DNA of 25,314 bases from contig CAYMRB010000097.1 of the NCBI GenBank assembly GCA_964392615.1, forward strand, positions 1 to 25,314. Reading direction: 5' to 3'. Made by a program: the position numbers and the translations under genes. The stretch's first letter is position 1. Every line of letters begins with the position of its first letter. Below are positions 8,808-17,244 of the stretch, in pieces. The notes below the pieces were generated by a model. That model saw nothing but the letters and a program-made list of their open reading frames with translations, was not told where the DNA came from and made no database searches. This stretch comes from CAYMRB01 sp964392615. Its GTDB lineage: Bacteria > Planctomycetota > UBA8108.

Positions 8808-10547
8808 ATGTCTCCGATCACGAGCTCATTGATCGTCCAAGCGGACGGAACGATCTTCCTTGAAGTGCTTGATCCGCACTTCGAGGAGCTCCGTGAACGA
8901 CTCATGGCGTTCTCCGAGTTCGAGAAGAGCCCGGAGCACGTCCATGTCTATCGCATCACCCCGATCTCGCTGTGGAATGCCGCCGCCGCCGGTCTCGGTG
9001 CCGAGGACATCGTCGCCTTCCTGAAGACGCGGTCGCGTTTTCCTCTACCGCCGAACGTCCGCAAGGAGATCGAGGACTCCATCAGTCGTTACGGCAAGGT
9101 CCGCCTGGCGCGCGGCAGTGACGATCGGTTGTTGCTCCAAAGTGACGATCACGAGCTGATTCAAGAGCTCTGCACCCACGCGACGCTCGAGGAGTTCTTC
9201 TCGGACGACGCAGCGGACGCTTCCGGAGAGGATGAGAGCGCCGAGGGAATCACGGTGCGCCCGGAGTGTCGCGGTCGGATCAAGCTGATGCTCGCCAAGC
9301 TCGGCTATCCGGTTGCCGATCTCGCCGGCTATCGCGAGGGCGCTCGGCTCGACGTCGGTCTCCGCGATCGATTGGCGGACGGCAGCGAGTTCCTGCTTCG
9401 CGACTATCAGCGGCAAGCCGTCGACGGGTTCTGGGCGCAGGGCACTTGCCATGGCGGCAGCGGAGTCATCGTTCTGCCGTGTGGTGCGGGCAAGACGATC
9501 GTCGGCATGGGCGTGCTGCAAAAAGTGGCGCGTCAGACGCTGATCCTGACGACGAATATCACGGCTCTGCGGCAATGGCGTCGCGAGCTGATCGAGAAGA
9601 CCGACATACCGCCAGATGCGATCGGCGAATACAGCGGTGCGGTCAAGCAGATCCGTCCGGTCACGCTGTCTACCTATCAGATCCTGACCCATCGCAAGTC
9701 GAAGGTCGACGACTTCACCCACTTCCGAATCTTCTCCGAGAACGAGTGGGGGCTCATCGTCTACGACGAGGTTCACTTGCTCCCGGCTCCGGTGTTCCGC
9801 TTCACCGCAGAGATCCAGGCGACCCGCCGACTGGGACTCACCGCGACCCTCGTGCGTGAAGACGGCCGTGAGGCCGAGGTGTTCAGTCTGATCGGTCCGC
9901 GGAAGTTCGACATTCCGTGGCGTGCGCTCGAGGCCGAAGGATGGATCGCGGCCGCCTCGTGCTACGAGCTGCGGGTCAGCTTCGATCCATCGATCCAGGA
10001 GAAGTACCTCGCCGCGAACGGACGCGGGAAGTTCCGCATCTCGTCGGAGAACCCGAAGAAGCTCGAGATCGTCCGTTCGCTGGTCACGCGCCATAGCGGC
10101 GAACGTGTGCTCGTGCTCGGACAGTATATCGAGCAGCTGGAGATGCTGAGTCGTGACCTGTCCGTACCACTGATTACCGGCAAGACACCCAACGACACCC
10201 GCGACGAGCTCTACGAGTCCTTCCGGCGCGGCGATACGCCCGTATTGATCGTCAGCAAGGTCGGCAACTTCGCCGTCGACCTGCCGGAAGCGAACGTCGC
10301 GATTCAAGTTTCGGGCACGTTCGGTTCACGCCAAGAGGAAGCCCAGCGGCTCGGGCGCATTCTGCGACCGAAGAAGGACGGCTCCTCGGCGATATTCTAT
10401 TCCATCGTTACCCAAGGTAGCCGCGAGCAGGAGTTCGCCGAGCGCCGCCAGCTGTTCCTGACCGAACAAGGGTATCGATACCACATTCGATCCGCGGACG
10501 AACTGCTCGCGGAAGACGACGGTTACACCCAGATCCGATGCTCCTGA
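8808..10547 (+). CDS. XPB/Rad25-family DNA helicase (ERCC3-like)
   Basis: A 579-residue superfamily 2 helicase of the bacterial XPB type; XPB proteins are 3'-5' DNA-dependent ATPases used in DNA opening and repair. The N-terminal region (about 6-120) matches the XPB/Ssl2 N-terminal domain, with VHVYRITPISLWNAAAAGL and PLPPNVRKEIED. The core shows Walker A LPCGAGKT (223-230), DEVH (320-323), the XPB-typical RED triplet (350-352, in GLTATLVRED) and motif VI QRLGRILRPKKDG (513-525). All key motifs are intact, so activity is expected. ATG 8808 is 60 bp after gyrA. The last 10 bp overlap the next gene, whose product carries a related domain. Bacterial XPB is best known in actinobacteria, where a similar gene pair occurs. 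Confidence 0.92.
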   Translation: MSPITSSLIVQADGTIFLEVLDPHFEELRERLMAFSEFEKSPEHVHVYRITPISLWNAAAAGLGAEDIVAFLKTRSRFPLPPNVRKEIEDSISRYGKVRLARGSDDRLLLQSDDHELIQELCTHATLEEFFSDDAADASGEDESAEGITVRPECRGRIKLMLAKLGYPVADLAGYREGARLDVGLRDRLADGSEFLLRDYQRQAVDGFWAQGTCHGGSGVIVLPCGAGKTIVGMGVLQKVARQTLILTTNITALRQWRRELIEKTDIPPDAIGEYSGAVKQIRPVTLSTYQILTHRKSKVDDFTHFRIFSENEWGLIVYDEVHLLPAPVFRFTAEIQATRRLGLTATLVREDGREAEVFSLIGPRKFDIPWRALEAEGWIAAASCYELRVSFDPSIQEKYLAANGRGKFRISSENPKKLEIVRSLVTRHSGERVLVLGQYIEQLEMLSRDLSVPLITGKTPNDTRDELYESFRRGDTPVLIVSKVGNFAVDLPEANVAIQVSGTFGSRQEEAQRLGRILRPKKDGSSAIFYSIVTQGSREQEFAERRQLFLTEQGYRYHIRSADELLAEDDGYTQIRCS

Positions 10548-12535
10548 GAAGCCTCCTCGAAGACACACCCAAGGCTGACCTCCAGACGTACTATTTGTTC
10601 TGGTTGCCGGGGAACGCGATGATCAGCGAGCGCGACAAGCTCATGGCCGGACTCGTCAACACGATGAGCGACCAAGAGCGTGTTCGCGATCGCTTCGACG
10701 GCCTCGGCAAGTCACACCAGGCATTCCTGACCTCGCTCCTCGGTAGAGACGGATACAGCGGAACGATCGAGGACATCCGCGGGGCGGGTCAAGGGCGCCA
10801 CATCGAGGATTTCGAGGTCGAGTCGGTCATCAAGACGCTGTGCGACGGGGGTTTCGTCCACAAGCACGTGAGCATGAACGGCTCGGGCCGGCAGGAGTTC
10901 TTCGTCATTCCCGACGAGCTCGGCAACGCGCTGCGGCGCACGGTCGCCATCGAGATTCGCGAATCCGGGGACATGCTCAGCCGTGAGCGTGCTCTCGGCG
11001 TGGCCGTGCACCCGACCGCGAGTCCCGCCGCGGGCTTCGACGCGCGTCTCGAATCGATCGACGACGAGGACCTGCGGAATGCGGTCCGCGAGGCGGTCAG
11101 CGCGCACCACGGCATCCTGCCGCACAGCGCAGCGTCGTGTACGCAGAACAGGAACCCCTCGAGGCGAGACGGCGGCGTAACGCTCTACCCGTCCGGGTGG
11201 CGCGGCGAGCTCGAGGTCGCCGGGATCGGCACGATCGGCGTCCTCGACTTGAAGGACTACGGGATTCACTTCGAAGAAGAGTCGTTGGTCGTCTTCCAGG
11301 AGAACGTGCTCGAGAGCGCCAGCCAGGCGGCGAGATCGTTCAGCGCGGAGAACGACACCGAGGTGCACGTCGGCACCGATCTCGTCGTCGACATCGAGCG
11401 TTTCCTGGAGCTGCTCCGAACCGAGCGAATCGAAGTCACCCGGGAAGGGCGGATCTACAAGAAGACCGAGGATCGCATCAGCCAAGCTCTGACGACCACG
11501 CGCTACGGCGACGTGTTCGAGGGATCTGCGGTGCGCGTCCTCATGGAAACGTGCAAGAGGCTCAAGTTCTTCACGATCGAGGACAATCGGGTCTCCCGCG
11601 ATACGATTCGACGGCGCGCTTGGAAGCAGAAGACGCTTCTCGAGAAGTACCGCGTCCTTTTCGATCTCTTCCTCGACGATCACCAGGAGAAGCACTGGAG
11701 TTTCCATCAGGGGCGCCTGCGGCAAGTCTTCCTCGATCACCTCCGCGAGCTCGAGCCGGGATCGTGGGTCGGCGCTCACGACGTGTTGGGGACCGTCGTC
11801 GCGGCCTACTTGATTCAGCTCGACGACGCCGGCGTGCGCGAGGACTATCAGAAGCGCTGCGAGGAGGACTTCCACGACGACGCGTTGATGATCCCGCTCG
11901 GCCGATTGCAGCAGGATCTGTCGTACTGGGTCGTTCACCGCCTCGTTCTGCTCGGCTTCCTGGACGTTGGTTATCGCGACGGCGTCCTGCAGTCGTTTCG
12001 ACTTTCGGAACTCGGCATGCGGTTCTTCGGCCTGACCGAGTGGCGAGAAGAGAGCCACCTCGAGCGGCCGGCGCTGGTCAACCCCGACTTCGAGATTCTC
12101 GTGTTTCCGGGAATGCCGCTGGAAGACGAGGCCAACCTCTCGTTCAGTCGGTTTGCAGACCGCGTCGAGTCGGATCGCGTCAAGCGCTATCGCTTGACGC
12201 GCGACAGCGTCAAGCGTGGGATCGTGTCCGGTCTCTCGGCGGGCGAAATAGTCGACGATTTGAAGCGATACAGCCGAGCGGATCTGCCCCCGAACGTCGA
12301 TTACACTCTGCGGGAGTGGACACAGGGAGTTCAGTTCGTCCGTTGCCGAAAGGTCAGCCTGCTGACTTCCGCGACGAAGGAAGGAACGGATCGCCTGGTC
12401 GAAGTCCTCGACGAGAGCGACATCGCACACGAAAGACTGAACGACACGTGCACGGCCGTACGCGGATCGAAGAACGAGAAGGCGCTGCGCGACCTGCGCG
12501 AGTCGCTCAAGCGGCTCGGCCTGTACATGGAGTGA
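10538..12535 (+). CDS. XPB partner protein with helicase-associated (XPB/Ssl2 N-terminal-like) domain
   Basis: 665 residues. I recognise the C-terminal part (about 511-625) as the domain often named helicase conserved C-terminal or XPB/Ssl2 N-terminal-like, seen in the protein encoded beside XPB in mycobacteria (Rv0862c next to Rv0861c). It contains NPDFEILVFPG, YRLTRDSVKRG, GLSAGEIVDDLKRYSR and LPPNVDYTLREW, which align with the N-terminal domain of the preceding helicase. Residues 1-200 look like winged-helix or helical segments, and 200-300 include beta-rich stretches; I assign no enzyme motif. There is no Walker A, so it is not itself a helicase. The 10-bp overlap with the helicase implies coupled translation and probably a complex. 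Its role is inferred from that context. Confidence 0.8.
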   Translation: MLLRSLLEDTPKADLQTYYLFWLPGNAMISERDKLMAGLVNTMSDQERVRDRFDGLGKSHQAFLTSLLGRDGYSGTIEDIRGAGQGRHIEDFEVESVIKTLCDGGFVHKHVSMNGSGRQEFFVIPDELGNALRRTVAIEIRESGDMLSRERALGVAVHPTASPAAGFDARLESIDDEDLRNAVREAVSAHHGILPHSAASCTQNRNPSRRDGGVTLYPSGWRGELEVAGIGTIGVLDLKDYGIHFEEESLVVFQENVLESASQAARSFSAENDTEVHVGTDLVVDIERFLELLRTERIEVTREGRIYKKTEDRISQALTTTRYGDVFEGSAVRVLMETCKRLKFFTIEDNRVSRDTIRRRAWKQKTLLEKYRVLFDLFLDDHQEKHWSFHQGRLRQVFLDHLRELEPGSWVGAHDVLGTVVAAYLIQLDDAGVREDYQKRCEEDFHDDALMIPLGRLQQDLSYWVVHRLVLLGFLDVGYRDGVLQSFRLSELGMRFFGLTEWREESHLERPALVNPDFEILVFPGMPLEDEANLSFSRFADRVESDRVKRYRLTRDSVKRGIVSGLSAGEIVDDLKRYSRADLPPNVDYTLREWTQGVQFVRCRKVSLLTSATKEGTDRLVEVLDESDIAHERLNDTCTAVRGSKNEKALRDLRESLKRLGLYME

Positions 12536-12789
12536 TACGGCTCGACGTACTGCCACCCGATCGGCGGGCCGCGGAGGCAAAAAAAAACCGCGGAGAGGCG
12601 CTACCGAACTGCGCCGCCCCACGGTGGACGGGTATGCGATTGTTGGTCTACTCCCCTTTTCGGAAATTCCGCGAAGGCGCTTGAGGAAAAACGGACTCTT
12701 CTGAAAAAAAACCGCGCGGTTTCCGGACGTTCCAAGAAGACGTCTCCCATGTTGCGCAGCTATTGAGGTTCCACACCCATATGCGGTGT
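12536..12789. repeat. Non-coding stretch with duplicated A-tract motif and palindromes
   Basis: The 13-bp motif AAAAAAAACCGCG occurs twice, at 12580-12592 and 12704-12716, 124 bp apart. Nearby are the palindromes CGGAAATTCCG (12661-12671) and AAACCGCGCGGTTT (12709-12722). Read on the minus strand, each copy is a GC-rich segment followed by eight or more T, so weak minus-strand terminators are possible; on the plus strand no terminator shape is evident. I found no convincing gene or promoter here. Confidence 0.45.
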
Positions 12790-12793
12790 GGAG
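12770..12793 (+). promoter_or_regulatory. Hairpin that covers the Shine-Dalgarno of the next gene
   Basis: TCCACACC (12770-12777) and GGTGTGGA (12785-12792) are perfectly complementary, an 8-bp stem with a 7-nt loop. The right arm contains the first three bases of GGAG (12790-12793), which stands 7 nt before TTG 12801. If transcribed, the stem would hide the ribosome binding site, so translation could depend on its opening. The same dyad could instead be a repressor operator. Confidence 0.5.
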
Positions 12794-12800
12794 AAGAAAC

Positions 12801-13487
12801 TTGCTCAGCGAACCCAGAACGATCAGCTTGCTCGCCGAAGTCGTGCACCTGCCGATGAAGCCGACGCAGGACGACCTGCGGGACGTGTACAACCGCGTCT
12901 GCGGCAGCTGTGGCTACGAGAACTACATCCGCACGGCCACCGGCGCCCGCGTGGAGCGGCGCGACCAGGAAGGAAGCGGGGGGTTCTCGCACTTGGAGTT
13001 CACCCGCGACCGCATCCGGTTCACCGAGGATCACGTCGGCATCACGGTCGAGCAGTTCGCCGACAAGGTGCTGACCGTCTTGAAAGATGCGGTGCCGGTC
13101 TTGCGGATTCCGGTGTTTCTCGTACAGCAGGTCACCGTGCGCGCGATCTGTACGCCGAACAGCTTCAAGAGCGCGGCGGAGTTCCTCGCCCGCAGCATAT
13201 TCCAGATCCGCGACGAGGACTTCGAGCTCCTGGGTCGACCGACGAACGTGCACGGCTTTCGTCTCGTGTTCCCGGCAACTCGCGAGCAGCCGTACGGGTT
13301 CAACGTGCGCGTCGAGGCGTACCTCCGGGACCGGCGCTCGATCTACATCGAGAACGTCGGTCAGTTCAACACGCCCGTCCAGACGACGTCTCTCGAGACG
13401 GTCGGTCGGAACGTCGAGCAGACTTCCGAGTTCATCGGCAACAACCTCGTGCCGTTCGTGTCGCTGTACGATCGCCGCTGTGAGTAA
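12801..13487 (+). CDS. Unrecognised conserved-looking protein
   Basis: I do not recognise this family. From TTG 12801 it is 228 residues, soluble, mixed alpha/beta by eye, without signal peptide or membrane helix. A CGSCGYENY segment near residue 50 holds two cysteines spaced CxxC, but no second pair is close, so a zinc site is not supported. The C-terminal half alternates strands and helices (SIFQIRDEDFELLGRP, HGFRLVFPATREQ, YGFNVRVEAYLRD, SIYIENVGQF, TSEFIGNNLVPFVSLYDR). High GC at third codon positions supports coding. TTG is chosen because GGAG lies 7 nt upstream; GTG 12786 and ATG 12855 are alternatives. It stands alone, 265 bp after the XPB pair, and converges with lspA. Confidence 0.75.
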   Translation: MLSEPRTISLLAEVVHLPMKPTQDDLRDVYNRVCGSCGYENYIRTATGARVERRDQEGSGGFSHLEFTRDRIRFTEDHVGITVEQFADKVLTVLKDAVPVLRIPVFLVQQVTVRAICTPNSFKSAAEFLARSIFQIRDEDFELLGRPTNVHGFRLVFPATREQPYGFNVRVEAYLRDRRSIYIENVGQFNTPVQTTSLETVGRNVEQTSEFIGNNLVPFVSLYDRRCE

Positions 13488-13506
13488 TCGAGCCGCGACA
13501 TGGGGC

Positions 13507-13526
13507 GTCGTCGCGCTGTCGGCGAC
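13507..13526. terminator. Hairpin between convergent genes
   Basis: GTCGTCG-cgctgt-CGGCGAC pairs over 7 bp with one G-U pair, in the 66-bp gap between the converging unknown gene and lspA. No T-tract follows on either strand, so termination is only possible. Confidence 0.25.
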
Positions 13527-13553
13527 AGGCGGGGCACTCGGAGACGGGTGGCG

Positions 13554-14153
13554 TCAGCTCTGAGCCGCCGCGGTTTTCTCCTCGCGGCGCGCTCTGAGGA
13601 TGCCGAGCAGCTCGAGCACGATCAGGATGGCGACTCCGACGCAGATTCCGCTGTCGGCGATGTTGAAGTTCGGCCACACATGCGGCTTGCCGTCGATGAC
13701 GACGTACCACTTGATCCAGTCGCGCACTGCCGCGTCGACCGCGCGATCGTATAGATTGCCCGCGGTGCCACCCGCGATCAGACCCAGAGCGCTGATGAAC
13801 CACGCGCTGGGCGCTTCCGGTTTGCGCAAGACGTAGGCGACGATGACGGTGATGACGATGAGCGCGACGGCGGACAGCACAGCGAGCGCCGACGTGTAGT
13901 CTCCGAACCAGCCGTTGAACGCGCCGTAGTTGTAGTTCGCCTCGAGGTCGAAGAACCCGGGGATGACCGTCATGTCGCGTGTCGCCTCGCGGACGACGCG
14001 CGGCGGATGGCCGACCGTCTCGACGGCGAGCAGCTTCCAGACCCACGCCTTTGTCGCCAGGTCGGCGGCGCAAATGACGGTGAGCAGGCTCAGGTACAGC
14101 GTCCACGCTCGACGGCGCGGCATTCCTCGGATCGGGCTCTCGGTCGCAGACAT
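13554..14153 (-). CDS. lspA: Lipoprotein signal peptidase (signal peptidase II)
   Basis: LspA removes the signal peptide of lipoproteins after lipid attachment to the cysteine, in the inner membrane. The 199-residue protein has four hydrophobic helices (about 17-32, 88-109, 116-130 and 168-186). The conserved blocks are GGTAGNLYDR and PNFNIADSG. The catalytic aspartates are D145 (in VRDWIKWY) and D167 (FNIAD), with N133 and N164 in the usual places. It is slightly longer than the common 160-170 residues because of an N-terminal extension and a larger periplasmic loop (about 45-70). ATG 14153 is chosen because a promoter-like element ends seven bases upstream, inside the region an upstream GTG (14180) would need; ATG 14123 is also possible. 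Confidence 0.93.
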   Translation of the reverse strand: MSATESPIRGMPRRRAWTLYLSLLTVICAADLATKAWVWKLLAVETVGHPPRVVREATRDMTVIPGFFDLEANYNYGAFNGWFGDYTSALAVLSAVALIVITVIVAYVLRKPEAPSAWFISALGLIAGGTAGNLYDRAVDAAVRDWIKWYVVIDGKPHVWPNFNIADSGICVGVAILIVLELLGILRARREEKTAAAQS

Positions 14154-14159
14154 GCCGGG

Positions 14160-14187
14160 ATTGTACGTGCTACGTTTCACAAGTCAT
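14160..14187 (-). promoter_or_regulatory. Candidate promoter for lspA
   Basis: On the minus strand ATGACT (14187-14182) and TACAAT (14165-14160) are 16 bp apart. The predicted start falls at or next to ATG 14153, so the mRNA could be leaderless. Confidence 0.35.
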
Positions 14188-14265
14188 TGTGCATTCGAGC
14201 GGCGTCTCCGTCCGCCGGGCGCCCAGTCGACCATGAGGTCGCCGGACACTCCGGCCCGACGGGGT

Positions 14266-17082
14266 TCAGTCGGATCCTGCCGGTGATCCTTCCGACCGCA
14301 CTCGAGTTCGCCAGCGTTCCAGGCCGCTCCTGAGCTGCTCGAGGGCGCCCGGCTCGTCGCGAGCATCTGCAGCGTCGTCCGACTCGGGATCGGTCGATCC
14401 AGCAGTCCCGGTCGGTGCGGTGAGCATCCACCGGCGAACGGCGTCGCGTGCGGCGTCCTCGGCTTGCTCGAGCCACTCGCGCAACGCGTCGAGATCGCGT
14501 CGTCTCGACAGCACCTCGACCGCGGCCTGGCGCACCGAGGCCCGTTCGTCGAGAAGTGCGCGGAGGAGATCGGAAGCGCGGTGCGGATCGCGGTCCTCTC
14601 CGAGATGGTCGATCGCGCGCGCGCGGACGGCGGCGGTCTCGTGGCCGAGCAGCTCGACGGCGATTCGAGCCCGTTGCGGCGGGACGATTCGATCGAGCCA
14701 AGCGAGGGCGTCGTCCCGCAGATCCGCGTCGTCGAGGGCGGCGCAGACGGACTCGGAGACGTCGCTTCCGTCGTTCCCGTCGAGTCGGGACAGGTAGTCG
14801 AACGCCGCGCGGCGCAACGTCGACTCCGGGCTTCGCGTGAGGAGTTCCACGAGTCCGGTGCGGATCTCGGCGTCGGCCGCCGACTGGTTGCCGAGCCTCT
14901 GCAATGCGATGTGCCGCAGAGGAAGCGGCAGCGGATCTCGTGCCAATCCGAGCAGCTCGTTCTTCGCAGCATGCGCCGTCAGGCCGTCGATCGCCTCGCG
15001 CCCCGCTTCGAGGTAGCGGGTTCGTGCGATGCGGTCGAGCTCTGCGATGGCCTCGTCCCCCGGCGTCTCGCGGAGAGCGATCGCCAGGTGTCGAACGAGG
15101 TCGTTGCGAGCGGTGATGCGGGCCGACTGCTCGAGAAGCGCGGTCGGATCGGTCGCCGCCTTGACCGCGATCCACGTGCGAGCGAAGCGCCCTTCCGCGG
15201 CGGAAACGTCGACCTCGACGTGCGGACGGATGGCGATGGCGTCCGAGCCTCCGACGCGCGAGTCGAGCTCGACCGCAGTGTCGAACGACCAGGTGGCGAG
15301 GAACGCGAGGGCCGCGTCGTCGCGAGCGGCTGCGAGCACGTCGACGAGCGACAGGAAGGTCGCTCCCGCCAGTTGGACCGGACGTTCGGGAGCGGTTGCG
15401 GTCGCGTCGATCTCGAGCTCCTCGAGCACCGGCGAACCCACGCCAGGCCTGCCGTAGACGGCGAACGCCGCGCGCTGCTCGTCCATGGAATCCGAGCGCA
15501 GTGCGGCCATGGCGAGCTGGACGTCGCCGTCGGCGCGGCGACCGCTCGCGAGCTCGTCGGCCAGGTCGCGCAGTGTGGCGGTGCGCACGGCCGCGCGGGG
15601 ATCCTCGAGCCCGCGGACGAGCGGATCGGTGCGCGCGCGCGCTTCGATCAGTGCGCTGATCGCCGCCGCGTCGGGATTCGGCACGAGCTTCACCGACGAG
15701 CGCATCGAGTTCACCGCCTTGTCGAGGCTGCCTTCGAGCATCGCGGCGACGGCCTCGGCCCTATGATCCGCAGCAGCGCGCGCGGCATCGCGTTGGGCGA
15801 TGGCCGTCTTCCTCGCGTCGTCGGCTACGCGAAGGTCCTCGGTGAAGCGCTGCTCGCGAGCGTGAGCTTCCTCGAGCGCACGGTGAAACTCGACGATGTG
15901 CGGGTTGTCCGGGTGCTGGGTGGCGAGCTCGGCGGCCAGATCGAGCGCCTCCTCGCGTTGGCCGCGATTCAATGTCGTGAGCACCTGACGCTCCGAAGCG
16001 ATGCGCTCTTCGAGCGATCGGGCTTTGCCGCCGAGGTGGATCGCGACCAAGACCATTCCGACCAGCAGCATCGCGGCCACCAGGCGCCCGGCGAGCCGGA
16101 AGCCCGGCGCGCGACTGCCGTCGACCTGCCGCTTGAACGCCAGCGAGCGAGCGGCGATCGGCGACTCGCCGTGAAGGAATCGTTCGAGGTCCTCCGCGAG
16201 CCGACCGGCCGACGAGTATCGATCCTCCGGCTCGGGAGCCATCGCCGCGAGGATGCACTCCTCGAGATCGTGCGGGATCTCCTCGCGAACGTCGCGCGGC
16301 CGTGCGAGGCTCGCGCGGTGGATGCGCCGTACCAGCGCGTTGTGCGAGAGCGGCGAGTCGGCCTCGTCCTCGTCGACGAACGGCGGTCGAAACGTCACGA
16401 GCTCGTAGAGGAGCGCGCCGAGCGCCCAAACGTCGGCTCGCGGCGACTCGAGCGGACCCGTGTCGAGGAGCTGTTCCGGGGCGCGATAGGGCACCGCTTC
16501 GAGTGCGATATCGCCCGACGTGCCGCCGACGTCGGTGACGACGAGCCGGCCGGTGGGCGAGAGGATCACGTTGTCGGGCGACAGACGTGCGTGGACGATG
16601 TCGTTGCGGTGGAGCGCCTCGATGCCGATCGCGACATCGCGCAGGAGCTCGACCGCGTGCGCGAGGAACGACGGGTGGAGCTCGCCGTCCTGGCCGACGG
16701 AGAGGGGCGACAAGGACGGCCGATCGCTGTGGCCGCGTCGCAGGTCGTTCAAGACATCGCGCAGCGTATCGCCGCGCAGCCAGCACATCGCGATCCACGT
16801 GTGGCCGTCGTCGTCCGTGCCGGTTTCCTCGACGCGCACGAGGTTCGGGTGCGAGATGCCGCCCTCCACGCCGCGCCGGAATCGTTCGAGCAGGCGACGG
16901 TCGACCGCAGCGCCATCGCGGAAGACCTTGACGACGCAGCGCCGTGTGCCCTTCGACGCGATGAACGTCGTGCCGCGCGGCCCCGAGCCGATTTCCTCGA
17001 GCAGCGTGTAGTCGCCGAGCGAGCGCGGCAGTTCGCCTGTCGCGTCCGGCGTCGTCGAATGGCTCTCCGGCCGACTCTCCAC
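14266..17082 (-). CDS. Membrane-anchored Ser/Thr kinase-like protein (probable pseudokinase) with C-terminal HEAT-like repeats
   Basis: 938 residues from GTG 17082. The N-terminal half is a Hanks-type kinase fold: glycine loop GSGPRG (32-37), lysine K52 in VVKVF, and APE (201-203). Two catalytic-loop changes stand out: HRDLKPEN reads HARLSPDN, so the catalytic aspartate is R166 and the following lysine is S168; DFG reads DVG (184-186). Metal-binding N171 and D184 remain. One membrane helix follows (about 333-350), then a coiled-coil-like stretch (about 353-430) and a long region of HEAT-like helical repeats to the C-terminus. It could bind ATP and act as a scaffold, but phosphotransfer by the standard mechanism is unlikely. 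GTG 17082 follows a purine-rich GGAAGAGAAG; a longer frame to 17226 overlaps the promoter. Confidence 0.88.
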   Translation of the reverse strand: MESRPESHSTTPDATGELPRSLGDYTLLEEIGSGPRGTTFIASKGTRRCVVKVFRDGAAVDRRLLERFRRGVEGGISHPNLVRVEETGTDDDGHTWIAMCWLRGDTLRDVLNDLRRGHSDRPSLSPLSVGQDGELHPSFLAHAVELLRDVAIGIEALHRNDIVHARLSPDNVILSPTGRLVVTDVGGTSGDIALEAVPYRAPEQLLDTGPLESPRADVWALGALLYELVTFRPPFVDEDEADSPLSHNALVRRIHRASLARPRDVREEIPHDLEECILAAMAPEPEDRYSSAGRLAEDLERFLHGESPIAARSLAFKRQVDGSRAPGFRLAGRLVAAMLLVGMVLVAIHLGGKARSLEERIASERQVLTTLNRGQREEALDLAAELATQHPDNPHIVEFHRALEEAHAREQRFTEDLRVADDARKTAIAQRDAARAAADHRAEAVAAMLEGSLDKAVNSMRSSVKLVPNPDAAAISALIEARARTDPLVRGLEDPRAAVRTATLRDLADELASGRRADGDVQLAMAALRSDSMDEQRAAFAVYGRPGVGSPVLEELEIDATATAPERPVQLAGATFLSLVDVLAAARDDAALAFLATWSFDTAVELDSRVGGSDAIAIRPHVEVDVSAAEGRFARTWIAVKAATDPTALLEQSARITARNDLVRHLAIALRETPGDEAIAELDRIARTRYLEAGREAIDGLTAHAAKNELLGLARDPLPLPLRHIALQRLGNQSAADAEIRTGLVELLTRSPESTLRRAAFDYLSRLDGNDGSDVSESVCAALDDADLRDDALAWLDRIVPPQRARIAVELLGHETAAVRARAIDHLGEDRDPHRASDLLRALLDERASVRQAAVEVLSRRRDLDALREWLEQAEDAARDAVRRWMLTAPTGTAGSTDPESDDAADARDEPGALEQLRSGLERWRTRVRSEGSPAGSD

Positions 17083-17191
17083 CGGCTGTCTTCTCTTCCG
17101 TCGAGCTTCTCTTCGTCCCGCGAGATCGGTGCCGGGGAGCTCCTCGCACCGCGCACTCGCGAACCCGCAAATCCGAACGATTCGGGGACTT

Positions 17192-17220
17192 ATCTTACGA
17201 AAGCCCGCGGGCCGGGGCAA
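17192..17220 (-). promoter_or_regulatory. Candidate promoter for the kinase-like gene
   Basis: On the minus strand TTGCCC (17220-17215) and TAAGAT (17197-17192) are 17 bp apart. A start near 17185 would leave a leader of about 100 nt before GTG 17082 and argues against any start at 17226. Confidence 0.45.
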
Positions 17221-17244
17221 CCCCACGAGCGGCGGCCCGAGAGC

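Noticed and set aside
12579..12593. Intrinsic terminator for the helicase pair
   Set aside because: The A-tract precedes rather than follows the GC palindrome on the plus strand, and no T-run follows it.
10712..12892. A 726-codon minus-strand frame opposite the XPB partner gene
   Set aside because: No family features, and it runs antisense to a gene with a recognisable domain; same codon-bias explanation.
12942..12968. Zinc-binding site from CGSCGYENY in the unknown protein
   Set aside because: Only one CxxC pair is present, and no second pair of ligands lies close by.
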